Assembly: GCA_963708725.1 (NCBI GenBank)
Contig: CAVPTL010000008.1
Span: 372,001 to 436,000 of the forward strand
Reading direction: 5' to 3'
Length of the DNA: 64,000 nt
From: CAVPTL01 sp963708725
GTDB taxonomy: Bacteria > Actinomycetota > Thermoleophilia > Gaiellales > JAICJC01
Position numbers and translations under genes: made by a program. The notes beneath the pieces were generated by a model. That model made no database searches. It saw only the letters and a list, made by a program, of their open reading frames with translations, and was not told the origin of the DNA. This document shows, piece by piece, positions 37,292 through 45,703 of the stretch. The first letter of the stretch is position 1; the number at the start of each line of letters is the position of its first letter.

Positions 37292-38251
37292 TTATGCGTG
37301 GGCGTTACCCAACTGGTAACCGGCGCGTTCGAGATCGCCCTGCTCGAGGCAGTCACAGCCCAGTTTGCGCAGCTCGTTGGCGGCCGCCACATCGACGCCG
37401 CCGCCAACCGCGACGCACGCCACTCCGGCCACCCGGCACCTCTGGGCGACGCGGGCGACAACCTTGCCGCCGAGCGTCGACATGTCGATCCGGCCCTCGG
37501 CGGTGATACACCTGTCGGCGGTGGCAAGCACCGCATCGAACCCGGCGTGGTCCATCACGAGATCGGCACCCGACGCCGACTCGGCACCCATCGCCATCAA
37601 CATCCCGCCGATGCCTCCCCCGGCGCCGGCGCCGGGCAGGGCCGCCGTCGGCAGTTCGAGGCTCGCCAACCGCCGCTCCAGCTCTGCCACCTGCTGCGGC
37701 GACGCGCCCTTCTGCGGACCGAACACGGCCGCGGCGCCCGCCGGGCCAAGCAGCGGATTTGTCACGTCCAGTGCGGCCACCACGCGGACATCGGGCGGAA
37801 TCTGGCCGAGGGTGTCGCGCAGGCCAACGCCTCCGTCACTGGTGGCCGTGCCGCCGACCCCGACGATCACGGTGGTCGCCCCGCTCACAAGCGCGGCCCG
37901 AATCAGCTCTCCGGCACCCGCCGACGATGCCCCGAGCGGGTCGCGTGGAAGATCTGCAACCCGAAGCGCGCCACAGGCCTCCGCCACATCGAGCGCCGCG
38001 GTGGCCGGGTCGAGCAGGGCGAACCGCGCCTCAATCGGACGGCCGGCGGCGTCATGCACCTCCGCTGCTCGCCAACTCCCCCCCGACGCCGCACACAGCG
38101 CCTCGGCCGTCCCCTCGCCCCCATCGGCAAGCGGCATCTCGCGGAGTTCGTCCCCGTCGCGCGCCGACAGCCACCCGCGGCCGAGCGCGGCCGCTGCTTC
38201 CCCCGCGGTATATGTCCCACGCAGCTTGTCGGGGGCGATCAGGATCCGCAT
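37292..38251 (-). CDS. Glycerate kinase
   Basis: A 319-residue type 1 (GarK/GlxK-like) glycerate kinase that phosphorylates D-glycerate. The opening RILIAPDKLRGTYTAGEAAAALGRGW is typical, as are LADGGEGTAEAL (about 46-57), VGVGGTATSDGGVGL and the late GRIDMSTLGGKVVARVAQR. It lies 56 bases upstream of tkt on the same strand, so glycerate metabolism may be joined to the pentose-phosphate operon, a connection I infer from position. Confidence 0.88.
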   Translation of the reverse strand: MRILIAPDKLRGTYTAGEAAAALGRGWLSARDGDELREMPLADGGEGTAEALCAASGGSWRAAEVHDAAGRPIEARFALLDPATAALDVAEACGALRVADLPRDPLGASSAGAGELIRAALVSGATTVIVGVGGTATSDGGVGLRDTLGQIPPDVRVVAALDVTNPLLGPAGAAAVFGPQKGASPQQVAELERRLASLELPTAALPGAGAGGGIGGMLMAMGAESASGADLVMDHAGFDAVLATADRCITAEGRIDMSTLGGKVVARVAQRCRVAGVACVAVGGGVDVAAANELRKLGCDCLEQGDLERAGYQLGNAHA

Positions 38252-38275
38252 CGGGCAACTCTTTCACGAGCAGGA

Positions 38276-38440
38276 ATGTCGTGGCTGCGATCGAACACGG
38301 CTCTCATGGCCGCCATCATCACACCGCCGCGCAGGCTTCAGTCGAACGAACGCCTGTGGATGAGGTATCTGATCGCCGACATCGAGGGCGATGTCGAGCG
38401 CATGCGCCGGATTGGGCGCATCCTGGACATGCACCGGTAA
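38276..38440 (+). CDS. Small hypothetical protein
   Basis: A possible 54-residue protein between the divergent glycerate kinase and the acyl-CoA synthetase. The ATG follows GAGCAGGA. Its residues (SNERLWMRYLIADIEGDVER, RRIGRILDMHR) form a balanced amphipathic helix and not the low-complexity sequence of shadow frames. No family is recognised and it could be chance. It ends 27 bases before the synthetase start. Confidence 0.4.
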   Translation: MSWLRSNTALMAAIITPPRRLQSNERLWMRYLIADIEGDVERMRRIGRILDMHR

Positions 38441-38467
38441 CACCGGGGCGGTACCATCCGCCCGCCG

Positions 38468-40435
38468 TTGTCCACCTCGCAGTTCATCTGGGAACCAACG
38501 CCCGACTACGTCGAGAACGCGCGCGTCACGGCGTTCATGCGCGAGTACGAGATCGCTGATTGGCGCGAGCTTCACCGTCGGTCGATCGAGGACATCGGCT
38601 GGTTTTGGGATGCGGTCGTCCGACACCTCGGCCTCGAGTTCTTCGAGCCCTACACCCAGGTCGTCGACGAGTCGGCGGGGACGGAGTGGAGCACGTGGTT
38701 TGCCGGCGGCAGCGTGAACCTCACCTACAACTGCGTCGACCGCCACGCCGCCGGCCCCCGGGCTGACACGCTCGCGGTGATCTGGGAGAGCGAGGACGGC
38801 GAAACCCACACCGTCACCTACGCCGAGCTCTCGGCCGACGTCAACCGGCTCGCCAACGCGCTGCTTGACGCCGGCATCACGAGGGGCGACGCGGTCGGCC
38901 TGTACCTGCCGATGTCCTCGCAGGTTGTAACGGCGTTCTACGCCGTCGCAAAGATCGGTGCGGTGGCGGTGCCGATCTTCTCGGGGTTTGCCGCAAATGC
39001 GGTGGCGGCGCGCCTGGCCGACGCCGGCGCGGTGGCGGTGATCACCGCCGATGCGGTGCCGCGCAAGGGCCGTCCGGTGCCGATGAAGCCGGTGGTCGAC
39101 GACGCCATCGCAGAGCTGCCGCAGGTGGAGACGGTGGTTGTATGGGATCGTCTCAAAACCTCGCCTGCGATGACCGCTGGGCGCGATCACTGGTGGCACG
39201 AGTTCGTCGCCGATCACTCAGACTCGCTGCCCGCGCCGGCGCTCGATCCCGAGACGCCACTGATGGTGATCTACACGTCCGGCACCACCGGCAAGCCCAA
39301 GGGGGCGGTCCATGTGCATGGCGGGTTTCTCGTCAAGATCGCCGAGGAATGTGCCTTCCAGACCGACGTCCACGCCGACGACCGGTTCATGTGGGTGTCG
39401 GATATGGGCTGGATCATGGGGCCGAAGGTCGTGGTTGGCACGGGGGCGCTGGGCGCAACCCTGGTGGTGAGTGAGGGCGCACCTGATCACCCCGGCCCGG
39501 GGAGGTTGTGGGAGCAGGTGGAGCGGCATCAGATCACGGTGCTCGGGGTCTCGCCGACGTTGATTCGTGCGCTCAAGACGCACGGCGACGATCCCGTGCT
39601 GGCCCACGACCGCTCATCGCTGCGAATCCTGGCGTCGACCGGCGAGCCGTGGAACCCCGAGCCGTACCGCTGGCTGCACAACGTGGTGGGTGAGGGTCGC
39701 CGCCCGATCATCAACCTGTCCGGCGGCACCGAGGTGGGCGCCTGCTTTCTCTCGCCGATGCCGGTGATGCCGCTCAAGGAATGTACGCTGGGCGCGCCGT
39801 CGCTCGGGATGGCGATGGACGTCGTGGACGAAGCCGGCAACCACCTCCCCGCCGGCGAGGTGGGCGAGCTCGTGTGCCGGCGGCCGTGGCCGAGCATGAC
39901 GCGCGGGGTGTGGCGCGACCCGCAGCGATACCTCGACGCGTACTGGTCGCGATTCCCCGGGATCTGGGTGCACGGCGATTGGGCGTCTGTGGATGACGAG
40001 GGCTACTGGTACCTGCACGGGCGCTCGGACGACACGCTGAACATCGCCGGCAAGCGCATCGGGCCGGCCGAGTTCGAATCCGCCGCGGTCGAGCATCCCG
40101 CGGTGGTCGAGGCCTGTGCCATCGGCGTTCCCGACCCGGTCAAGGGCGAGGTCGCCTGGCTCTATTGCGTGGCGGCCGGGTCGCCATCCGCACAGCTCGC
40201 GGCCGAGGTCAGAACCTGCGTAACCGAGATCCTGGGCAAGGCGTTTGCACCGGCGCGGATCGTGTTCGTGCCGGCGCTGCCGAAGACGCGCTCGGCGAAG
40301 ATCGTCCGCCGCGCTGTGCGGGCGGCGGCGTTGGGCCTCGAGCAGGGCGACCTCTCGTCGCTGGAGAATCCCGCGGTGCTGGAAGATATCGCCGACCCAC
40401 CCAGCGGCGGAGATGCTACCCTCGCTCGGTCATGA
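38468..40435 (+). CDS. Acyl-/acetyl-CoA synthetase (AMP-forming)
   Basis: A 655-residue adenylate-forming ligase that activates a carboxylate with ATP and CoA. The phosphate loop is YTSGTTGKPKGAVH (about 269-282). The hinge region is HGDWASVDDEGYWYLHGRSDD, followed by IAGKRIGPAE, and the catalytic Lys lies in PKTRSAKIVRR near the C terminus. N-terminal ACAS-like sequence (ADWRELHRRSIEDIGWFWDA) makes it acetate/propionate-synthetase-like. Its TTG start has no strong ribosome site. The stop overlaps the fabI start. Confidence 0.87.
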   Translation: MSTSQFIWEPTPDYVENARVTAFMREYEIADWRELHRRSIEDIGWFWDAVVRHLGLEFFEPYTQVVDESAGTEWSTWFAGGSVNLTYNCVDRHAAGPRADTLAVIWESEDGETHTVTYAELSADVNRLANALLDAGITRGDAVGLYLPMSSQVVTAFYAVAKIGAVAVPIFSGFAANAVAARLADAGAVAVITADAVPRKGRPVPMKPVVDDAIAELPQVETVVVWDRLKTSPAMTAGRDHWWHEFVADHSDSLPAPALDPETPLMVIYTSGTTGKPKGAVHVHGGFLVKIAEECAFQTDVHADDRFMWVSDMGWIMGPKVVVGTGALGATLVVSEGAPDHPGPGRLWEQVERHQITVLGVSPTLIRALKTHGDDPVLAHDRSSLRILASTGEPWNPEPYRWLHNVVGEGRRPIINLSGGTEVGACFLSPMPVMPLKECTLGAPSLGMAMDVVDEAGNHLPAGEVGELVCRRPWPSMTRGVWRDPQRYLDAYWSRFPGIWVHGDWASVDDEGYWYLHGRSDDTLNIAGKRIGPAEFESAAVEHPAVVEACAIGVPDPVKGEVAWLYCVAAGSPSAQLAAEVRTCVTEILGKAFAPARIVFVPALPKTRSAKIVRRAVRAAALGLEQGDLSSLENPAVLEDIADPPSGGDATLARS

Positions 40436-41205
40436 GCGAAGCTCTCCTTCACGGGAAGACCGCGCTGGTCGCCGGAGTGGCCAATAAGCGCTCGATCGCA
40501 TGGGCGATCGCGCAAAAGCTGCACGAGCACGGTGCCAAGCTCGCATTCACGTACCAGGGCGAGCGGCTCGAAGGATCGGTGCGGAAGCTCGCGGAAAGCG
40601 TCGGCAGCGACCTGCTGGTTGATTGCGACGTTTCCGACGATGCCAGCATCGCCCGGGCGATGGATCAGGTCGGAGCTGGATTGAACGGGCTCGACATCAT
40701 GGTGCACTCGATCGCCTATGCACCTCCCGACGCGTTCCAGAACCGTTTCATCGAGACCTCGCGCGAGACGTTCGCAACCGCGTTGGACATCTCGGCGTAC
40801 TCCATGATCGCGATGGCGCGCGCCGCCGAGCCGCTGATGAACGAGGGCGGCGCGATGGTGACGCTCACCTACATGGCCTCTGAGCGGGTGTTCCCGGGAT
40901 ACAACGTGATGGCCGTGGCCAAGGCTGCGCTCGAAACGAGCGTACGCTACCTCGCCTACGAACTCGGCCCCAAGCGTGTGCGCGTCAACGCCATCTCGGC
41001 CGGCCCGGTGCGAACACTCGCCGCCAAGGGCATCGCCGACTTCGACCAGATGGAAGCGATCATCGAGCAGCGCTCCCCACTGGGGCAGAACATCGCGGCG
41101 GCGGACGTTGGCTCGACCGCGCTCTACCTCACCAGCCCGCTATCGCAGATGGTGACGGGTACGGTGGTGTATGTCGATTCCGGCTACCACGCGATGGGAA
41201 TGTAG
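40432..41205 (+). CDS. fabI: Enoyl-[acyl-carrier-protein] reductase, FabI type
   Basis: A 257-residue short-chain reductase completing each round of fatty-acid elongation with NADH. The divergent nucleotide motif GVANKRSIAWAIAQKL (about 16-31) and SIAYAP are FabI hallmarks. The catalytic Tyr-x6-Lys is in PGYNVMAVAKAALE, with the upstream Tyr in LTYMASER. The ATG overlaps the acyl-CoA synthetase stop (ATGA), an unusual pairing that could link fatty-acid activation or salvage with synthesis. Confidence 0.92.
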   Translation: MSEALLHGKTALVAGVANKRSIAWAIAQKLHEHGAKLAFTYQGERLEGSVRKLAESVGSDLLVDCDVSDDASIARAMDQVGAGLNGLDIMVHSIAYAPPDAFQNRFIETSRETFATALDISAYSMIAMARAAEPLMNEGGAMVTLTYMASERVFPGYNVMAVAKAALETSVRYLAYELGPKRVRVNAISAGPVRTLAAKGIADFDQMEAIIEQRSPLGQNIAAADVGSTALYLTSPLSQMVTGTVVYVDSGYHAMGM

Positions 41206-41969
41206 TGACGCTCTCGCTGACCGTCCTGGGCGGCAGTCCCGCATGGCCGAACGCGGGCCAGGGCGCCTCCGGGTACCTGATCGAGAGTGACACCCAGCGC
41301 ATCCTGGTGGATTGCGGATCGGGGATCGCATCGGAGCTGCGACTGCACGACCCGGGTCCGCTGACCGCGGTCATCATCAGTCATTTTCACGCCGACCATT
41401 GGTTTGACCTGGTGCCGCTGCACTACGCGATCCGGTATGGAAGCTGGCGCGGGCGCCCTCGGGCAAGCCTGCACCTGCCGCCCGGCGGCCGCGGGGTGCT
41501 CGATACGGTGGCGTCGGTCTGGGACGGCTCGGCCGAGACCTTCGACGCCGCTTTTGACATGAGCGAGTACGACCCGATCGCCGACCTCCACCTCGGCGAG
41601 CTGCGGTTCACCTTCGCCCCCTGCCTGCACTACACCACCTGCTATTCGATCCGGATCGCTGGGCCCGAGAAGACGATCGTGTATTCCGCCGACACGGCAC
41701 CCACCGAGCGCTTGTCGCGGTTTGCCCGCGATGCCGACCTGTTCCTGTGCGAGGCCGCACTGCTCGACGCATCGACCGATTCCAAGGAACGGGGTCATAT
41801 GGATGCGCGCGAAGCGGCGACCGCGGCAGCCCGGGCGCGAGTCGGCCAGCTGCTGCTCACGCACGTCCCCGAGGAGAACGACCACGAAGCGGTCGCCGAG
41901 CTCGCCCGCAGCATCTACAACGGCCCGGTTCAGGTCGCCCACCCCGGCCTCCGCTACGACCTCGAGTGA
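41205..41969 (+). CDS. MBL-fold metallo-hydrolase (RNase Z/AtsA-like)
   Basis: A 254-residue metallo-beta-lactamase-fold protein. The metal motif is SHFHADHWFDL (about 62-72), preceded by VDCGSGIASEL and followed by His residues in CLHYTT and LTHVPEEND. TIVYSADTAP contains the bridging Asp. It resembles the ElaC/arylsulfatase group without the long exosite arm of RNase Z. Its GTG shares one base with the fabI stop. Its TGA stop lies within dispersed palindrome copy 3. Confidence 0.8.
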   Translation: MTLSLTVLGGSPAWPNAGQGASGYLIESDTQRILVDCGSGIASELRLHDPGPLTAVIISHFHADHWFDLVPLHYAIRYGSWRGRPRASLHLPPGGRGVLDTVASVWDGSAETFDAAFDMSEYDPIADLHLGELRFTFAPCLHYTTCYSIRIAGPEKTIVYSADTAPTERLSRFARDADLFLCEAALLDASTDSKERGHMDAREAATAAARARVGQLLLTHVPEENDHEAVAELARSIYNGPVQVAHPGLRYDLE

Positions 41970-41997
41970 ATAAATGGTGCCTGGCACCATTTATTCA
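41967..41997. repeat. Dispersed palindrome copy 3
   Basis: A perfect inverted repeat with 15-base arms around a central T, identical to the inner 31 bases of copy 1. It fills the gap between two convergent genes and supplies the TGA stop of the metallo-hydrolase gene. Confidence 0.85.
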
Positions 41998-42000
41998 TGC

Positions 42001-43404
42001 CTAGGTCGAGAGGCTGACGCGCGAGAAGCCGAGCATGCCCTCGGCCGCCTTCTCGGCGCACCGCTGGAGACTCTCCGACATCGACGGGTTGACCGCCGCA
42101 GTCTCGGCGAGGGCCAGCACCGACAACTCGGCATGGACCGCCAGGGCCACCGCGGTGATCACCTCGCTTGCCCGGAACCCGACCATCGCGCCGCCGAGGA
42201 TCTTCCCCGTCTCGGGGTCGGTGAGGAGCTTGATCAGTCCGTCGGTCTCCGACTCCATGACGGCACGGGGATTCGCGCGAATCAGATGCTTGGTAACCGA
42301 AACGGGAGTCCCATCGACGCGGGCCTGGCGTTCGGATAGTCCGGCCTTGGCAATCTCGGGCCGGGTGAACACGCACCAGGCCACGCCGGTGTAGCTGATC
42401 GCGTCGGGGTTCAGTCCGGCGGCGTCCATGGCGGCCGTGCGACCGTGCATAGCCGCCGTGTTGGCGAGCATGATCTGTCCGGTGACGTCGCCGCAGGCAT
42501 AGATGTGCGAGACGTTGGTGCGACAGCGATCGTCGACCGGGAGCGTCCCTCGGGGGCCGAACTCCACCCCGGCGGACTCGAGCCCGAGCCCCTGGGTGTT
42601 GGGCCGCATACCGATGCACAGGAGCACATGCGAGCAATCGATCTCGCGGCCGTCCTCGAGGATCAGACGCACCTGCTCGAGCTCATCGCCCTCGATGGCT
42701 GCTGCACGGCCGTTCTTGACGACATCCATCCCGCGCCGCAGGAAGACCTCCTCGAGCACCTCGGCGAGATCGGGATCGTCGTTGGGAAGCAGCTGGTCGC
42801 GGGCCGAGATCAGTGTCACCCGTGATCCGCACCGCGAGAAGAAATCGGCAAACTCACAACCGGTCGGCCCGGCACCGAGCACGACCAGATGCTCCGGGAG
42901 ATCGCGGAGCTCGAACACCTGACGCGTGGTCAGCACTCGCCGGGCGTCGGGATGGGCGAACTCGGGGACGAACGGGGACGCGCCGGTGCACACCAGCAGC
43001 GCGTCGAACTCGACCTCGTGGTCGCGTTCATCGACCTGCACGGTCAGCGTGTTGGGGCCGGTTACCCAGCCACGCCCCGGAAGCACCCGCACGTTCATGC
43101 CGTCCATGCGCTCGCGCACGCCCCGGCTCTGATGCAGCGCAACCGCGCGCGCCCGAGCGAGGGTGCGGCGGAGATTCACGCCCGGGAGTCCATGCACGAA
43201 GTCGAGCCCGTCATCGACCGCCCGAGCGACGTTGAGCATCGCATCGGCGGTCGTCAGCAGGGTCTTGGACGGAATCGCGTCGGTCATCGTGCAGTTACCG
43301 CCGAGCTGGTTGTCTTCGACGAGGGTGACGTCTGCACCGAGGTGCGCTGCGGTTACGGCGGCCGCGTACCCGGCGGGGCCACCACCTAATATGGCGAGTC
43401 TCAT
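42001..43404 (-). CDS. Disulfide-reductase-family flavoprotein lacking the redox Cys pair (LpdA-like)
   Basis: A 467-residue FAD/NAD(P) protein with the fold of lipoamide dehydrogenase. FAD motif LAILGGGPAGYAAA opens the chain, NAD(P) motif LVVLGAGPTGCEFADFF is central, and YACGDVTGQIMLAN is the late FAD motif. The expected Cys-x4-Cys is GGNCTMTDAIPSK, where the second Cys is Ala43, and the C-terminal His-Glu dyad region reads NPSMSE with Asn for His. Disulfide chemistry is therefore unlikely; an NAD(P)H-quinone reductase like mycobacterial LpdA is more probable. Starts at 43413 or 43428 are also possible. Confidence 0.82.
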   Translation of the reverse strand: MRLAILGGGPAGYAAAVTAAHLGADVTLVEDNQLGGNCTMTDAIPSKTLLTTADAMLNVARAVDDGLDFVHGLPGVNLRRTLARARAVALHQSRGVRERMDGMNVRVLPGRGWVTGPNTLTVQVDERDHEVEFDALLVCTGASPFVPEFAHPDARRVLTTRQVFELRDLPEHLVVLGAGPTGCEFADFFSRCGSRVTLISARDQLLPNDDPDLAEVLEEVFLRRGMDVVKNGRAAAIEGDELEQVRLILEDGREIDCSHVLLCIGMRPNTQGLGLESAGVEFGPRGTLPVDDRCRTNVSHIYACGDVTGQIMLANTAAMHGRTAAMDAAGLNPDAISYTGVAWCVFTRPEIAKAGLSERQARVDGTPVSVTKHLIRANPRAVMESETDGLIKLLTDPETGKILGGAMVGFRASEVITAVALAVHAELSVLALAETAAVNPSMSESLQRCAEKAAEGMLGFSRVSLST

Positions 43405-44608
43405 GCCTGACATCGTAAACTCTGCCATCGGCGAATCCGCAACATCCCTCGATCCCCTGGTGACTCGACAGGGATTTCCGTCCCTGACCGAGGGCCGGAT
43501 CTACCTTGACAATCCCGGCGGCACACAGGTGCACGGCTCGGTGATCGCCGCCGTCTCGGACTTCTACGAGAGGGCCAACGCCAACCTCGATGGCCCCTTT
43601 GAGTCGTCTCGGCTGGCCGGCGAGATGCTCACCGACGCCCGCGAGGCCGCCGCGCGCTTCCTCGGCGCCGGCTCGCCCGATGAGATCGTGTTCGGGGCAA
43701 ACATGACAACGCTCACGATGCACGCGTCGCGGATTCTGCTGCGCGATTTGGGGCCTGGAGACGAGGTGTTGGTGACCGGTCTTGACCACGACGCCAACGT
43801 GGCGCCCTGGCTGCTGGCCGCCGCCGACCGAGGCGTGACGATTCGCCAGGCCGACATCGATCTGGACAGCTGCCTGGTCGACGTCGATGACTTCGCCTCC
43901 AAGCTCTCCGAACGCACGCGGGTGGCCGCCTTTGGATGGGCCTCGAACGGCGCCGGCACCGTCAACGATGTGCACCGGCTGACCTCGCTTGCGCGTTCGG
44001 CCGGCGCCCTGACGTACGTGGACGCCGTCCACTACGGCCCGCATGGCCGCATCGACGTCTCGGCGCTCGGGGCCGACTTCCTGGTGTGTTCGGCCTACAA
44101 GTTCTTCGGCCCGCACGTCGGCATCCTGTTCGGGCGCCGTGAGTTGCTCGAACGCCACCTCCCCTACAAGGTGCGCCCCGCGACCGACCAGCCACCGGCA
44201 TCGTGGGAGACGGGAACGGTCAACCTCGAGGGCATCGCCGGCACCGCGGCCGCCATCCGCTACCTCGAAGGCGTCGGCATGGATGCGATCGCCGAGTACG
44301 AACGCACGCTCACGTCGCGGCTGCTCGAAGGCCTCGACGCAATGCCGAAGGTCACGGTCTACGGCACTCGCGATCTCGACCGGCGGGTGCCAACGGCCGC
44401 ATTCAACGTCGCGGGGTATGGCCCGGCCGATGTTGCCCAGCGGCTGGGGGACGAGGGCATCTTCGTGTGGGACGGCAACTACTACGCGCTGGAGCTGATG
44501 CAGCGGCTTGGTCTTGAGGACTCGGGCGGCGCCGTCCGCGTCGGCGCGGTGCACTACAACACCGCCGCCGAGATCGACCTCTTTCTCGAGCGGGTCGCCG
44601 CCCTCTAG
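43403..44608 (+). CDS. Class-V aminotransferase, cysteine desulfurase-like
   Basis: A 401-residue PLP enzyme close to the VC1184 group of desulfurase-like proteins. The N-terminal GRIYLDNPGGTQVH is diagnostic. A stacking His is in TGLDHDANVAPW (about 129), the Asp/His pair in YVDAVHYGP (207 and 210), and the PLP Lys is 233 in SAYKFFGPHVG. No clear catalytic Cys loop was identified, so sulfur transfer is uncertain. The ATG at 43403 shares a CATG with the divergent flavoprotein start. A GTG at 43460 (TRQGFPSLTEG) would open a normal promoter gap. Confidence 0.8.
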   Translation: MPDIVNSAIGESATSLDPLVTRQGFPSLTEGRIYLDNPGGTQVHGSVIAAVSDFYERANANLDGPFESSRLAGEMLTDAREAAARFLGAGSPDEIVFGANMTTLTMHASRILLRDLGPGDEVLVTGLDHDANVAPWLLAAADRGVTIRQADIDLDSCLVDVDDFASKLSERTRVAAFGWASNGAGTVNDVHRLTSLARSAGALTYVDAVHYGPHGRIDVSALGADFLVCSAYKFFGPHVGILFGRRELLERHLPYKVRPATDQPPASWETGTVNLEGIAGTAAAIRYLEGVGMDAIAEYERTLTSRLLEGLDAMPKVTVYGTRDLDRRVPTAAFNVAGYGPADVAQRLGDEGIFVWDGNYYALELMQRLGLEDSGGAVRVGAVHYNTAAEIDLFLERVAAL

Positions 44609-44621
44609 CGGCCTCGCGCGG

Positions 44622-45023
44622 TCAGTGTCCGGGGATGTCGTCGCCGACGGCGGCGTCGGTGATCCACTGACCGTAGGCCTGCTCCCGCCCGTCGGCACCC
44701 GCGCCGACACACACGATCCGCGTCTCGGGGTCAAGCGCGATGAACCCGCGGGTCACCGCCGGATCAGCCACCGCGACCACCTCGCCCGGACCGACATCCA
44801 GGGTCTCGTCACCGATCGTGAACCGCGCACGGCCGGCAACCACGACGTACACCTCTTGCTGGCCGGTCTCCGCCTCGTCGTGATCGATGGTGAACGGCTC
44901 GTCGGGGTCACACACCACCGCACTGATCCCAAACGCCGTGACGCCGAGCGGAGCGTTGAGGGGCTGCCACCGGCCGAACGAGGTCGGGGTGACGGGGTGG
45001 GCGGACAGATCGATCGAGGTCAT
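44622..45023 (-). CDS. Cupin-domain protein
   Basis: A 133-residue single cupin. The segment DHDEAETGQQEVYVVVAGRA holds the His/Glu of the first motif, and VAVADPAVTRGF is the second, where the usual His is replaced. The ATG at 45023 is supported by AAGGAGAA just upstream, which would lie inside the coding part if the ATG 18 bases earlier were used. It follows nucS by 14 bases on the same strand. The function is unknown. Confidence 0.72.
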   Translation of the reverse strand: MTSIDLSAHPVTPTSFGRWQPLNAPLGVTAFGISAVVCDPDEPFTIDHDEAETGQQEVYVVVAGRARFTIGDETLDVGPGEVVAVADPAVTRGFIALDPETRIVCVGAGADGREQAYGQWITDAAVGDDIPGH

Positions 45024-45037
45024 GCGTTCTCCTTCGG

Positions 45038-45703
45038 TCATTCGAACAACGTCAAATCGGGCTCGGCCTCGCCCTTCAGCACCTCGAAGTCGAGCGCCAC
45101 GAACAGGTACCCACGGGCCTCGCACATTACCTGCGCCTGGGGAGCAATCTCGGGGGCAACCAGAATGCCGCGGCACGGTTTGTGCACGGGGTCGAGGTCG
45201 ACCCGCTCGCAATACCGGGTGAGCTGCTCCACATGAGCGGCCACCGCCCGGGTGCGCTTGACCTCGACGACCACGGTGCGGCCCTCGACATCGCGGCAGA
45301 ACAGATCGATCGGACCGGTATCGGTGAACCGCTCGCGGTCGAGCACCACCAGGCCCGGCTCGATCGTGTCCGGCGCTCGCTCCAGCAGCCGGTGGATCTG
45401 CAGCTCGGCGTCCTCGCGCTCGAGCGACGCCTCGTCGAGCAGGTCGAGCGTCGTATCCGAGTGCACCTCCAGCACGACGATCACAAGCGTCTCGTCGGAG
45501 GCGGCTCGATAGACGCGGATGACGTCTCCCTCCTCCCGCACCGCGGTCGGGCCGGCCATGTAGTTGAGCGGCTTGTAGCCCTTGTCGGTGTGCACGCACA
45601 GCGAACCATCATCCTTGAACAGAATCAGACGGTCACCGGCGCTCAGCCGAGTGGTTGCCCGACCCTGGTAGGCGATCTCGCAACGGCAGACGAGGATCCT
45701 CAC
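45038..45703 (-). CDS. nucS: Mismatch-specific endonuclease NucS/EndoMS
   Basis: A 221-residue nuclease that cuts both strands at mismatches and provides mismatch repair in actinobacteria and archaea lacking MutS/MutL. The N-terminal DNA-binding domain has LSAGDRLILFKDDGSLCVH and GYKPLNYM. The nuclease core is GPIDLFCRDVEGRTVVVEVKR, with Asp and the Glu-x-Lys pair. The C-terminal DLTLFE fits a sliding-clamp binding tail. The start overlaps the upstream hydrolase stop by four bases. Confidence 0.93.
   Translation of the reverse strand: MRILVCRCEIAYQGRATTRLSAGDRLILFKDDGSLCVHTDKGYKPLNYMAGPTAVREEGDVIRVYRAASDETLVIVVLEVHSDTTLDLLDEASLEREDAELQIHRLLERAPDTIEPGLVVLDRERFTDTGPIDLFCRDVEGRTVVVEVKRTRAVAAHVEQLTRYCERVDLDPVHKPCRGILVAPEIAPQAQVMCEARGYLFVALDFEVLKGEAEPDLTLFE

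Noticed and set aside
38264..39217. 317-codon minus-strand frame
   Set aside because: It is antisense to the acyl-CoA synthetase and has no family motif.
42001..43404. Assignment as dihydrolipoamide dehydrogenase
   Set aside because: The second redox Cys is Ala and the C-terminal His is Asn, so lipoamide chemistry is not supported.
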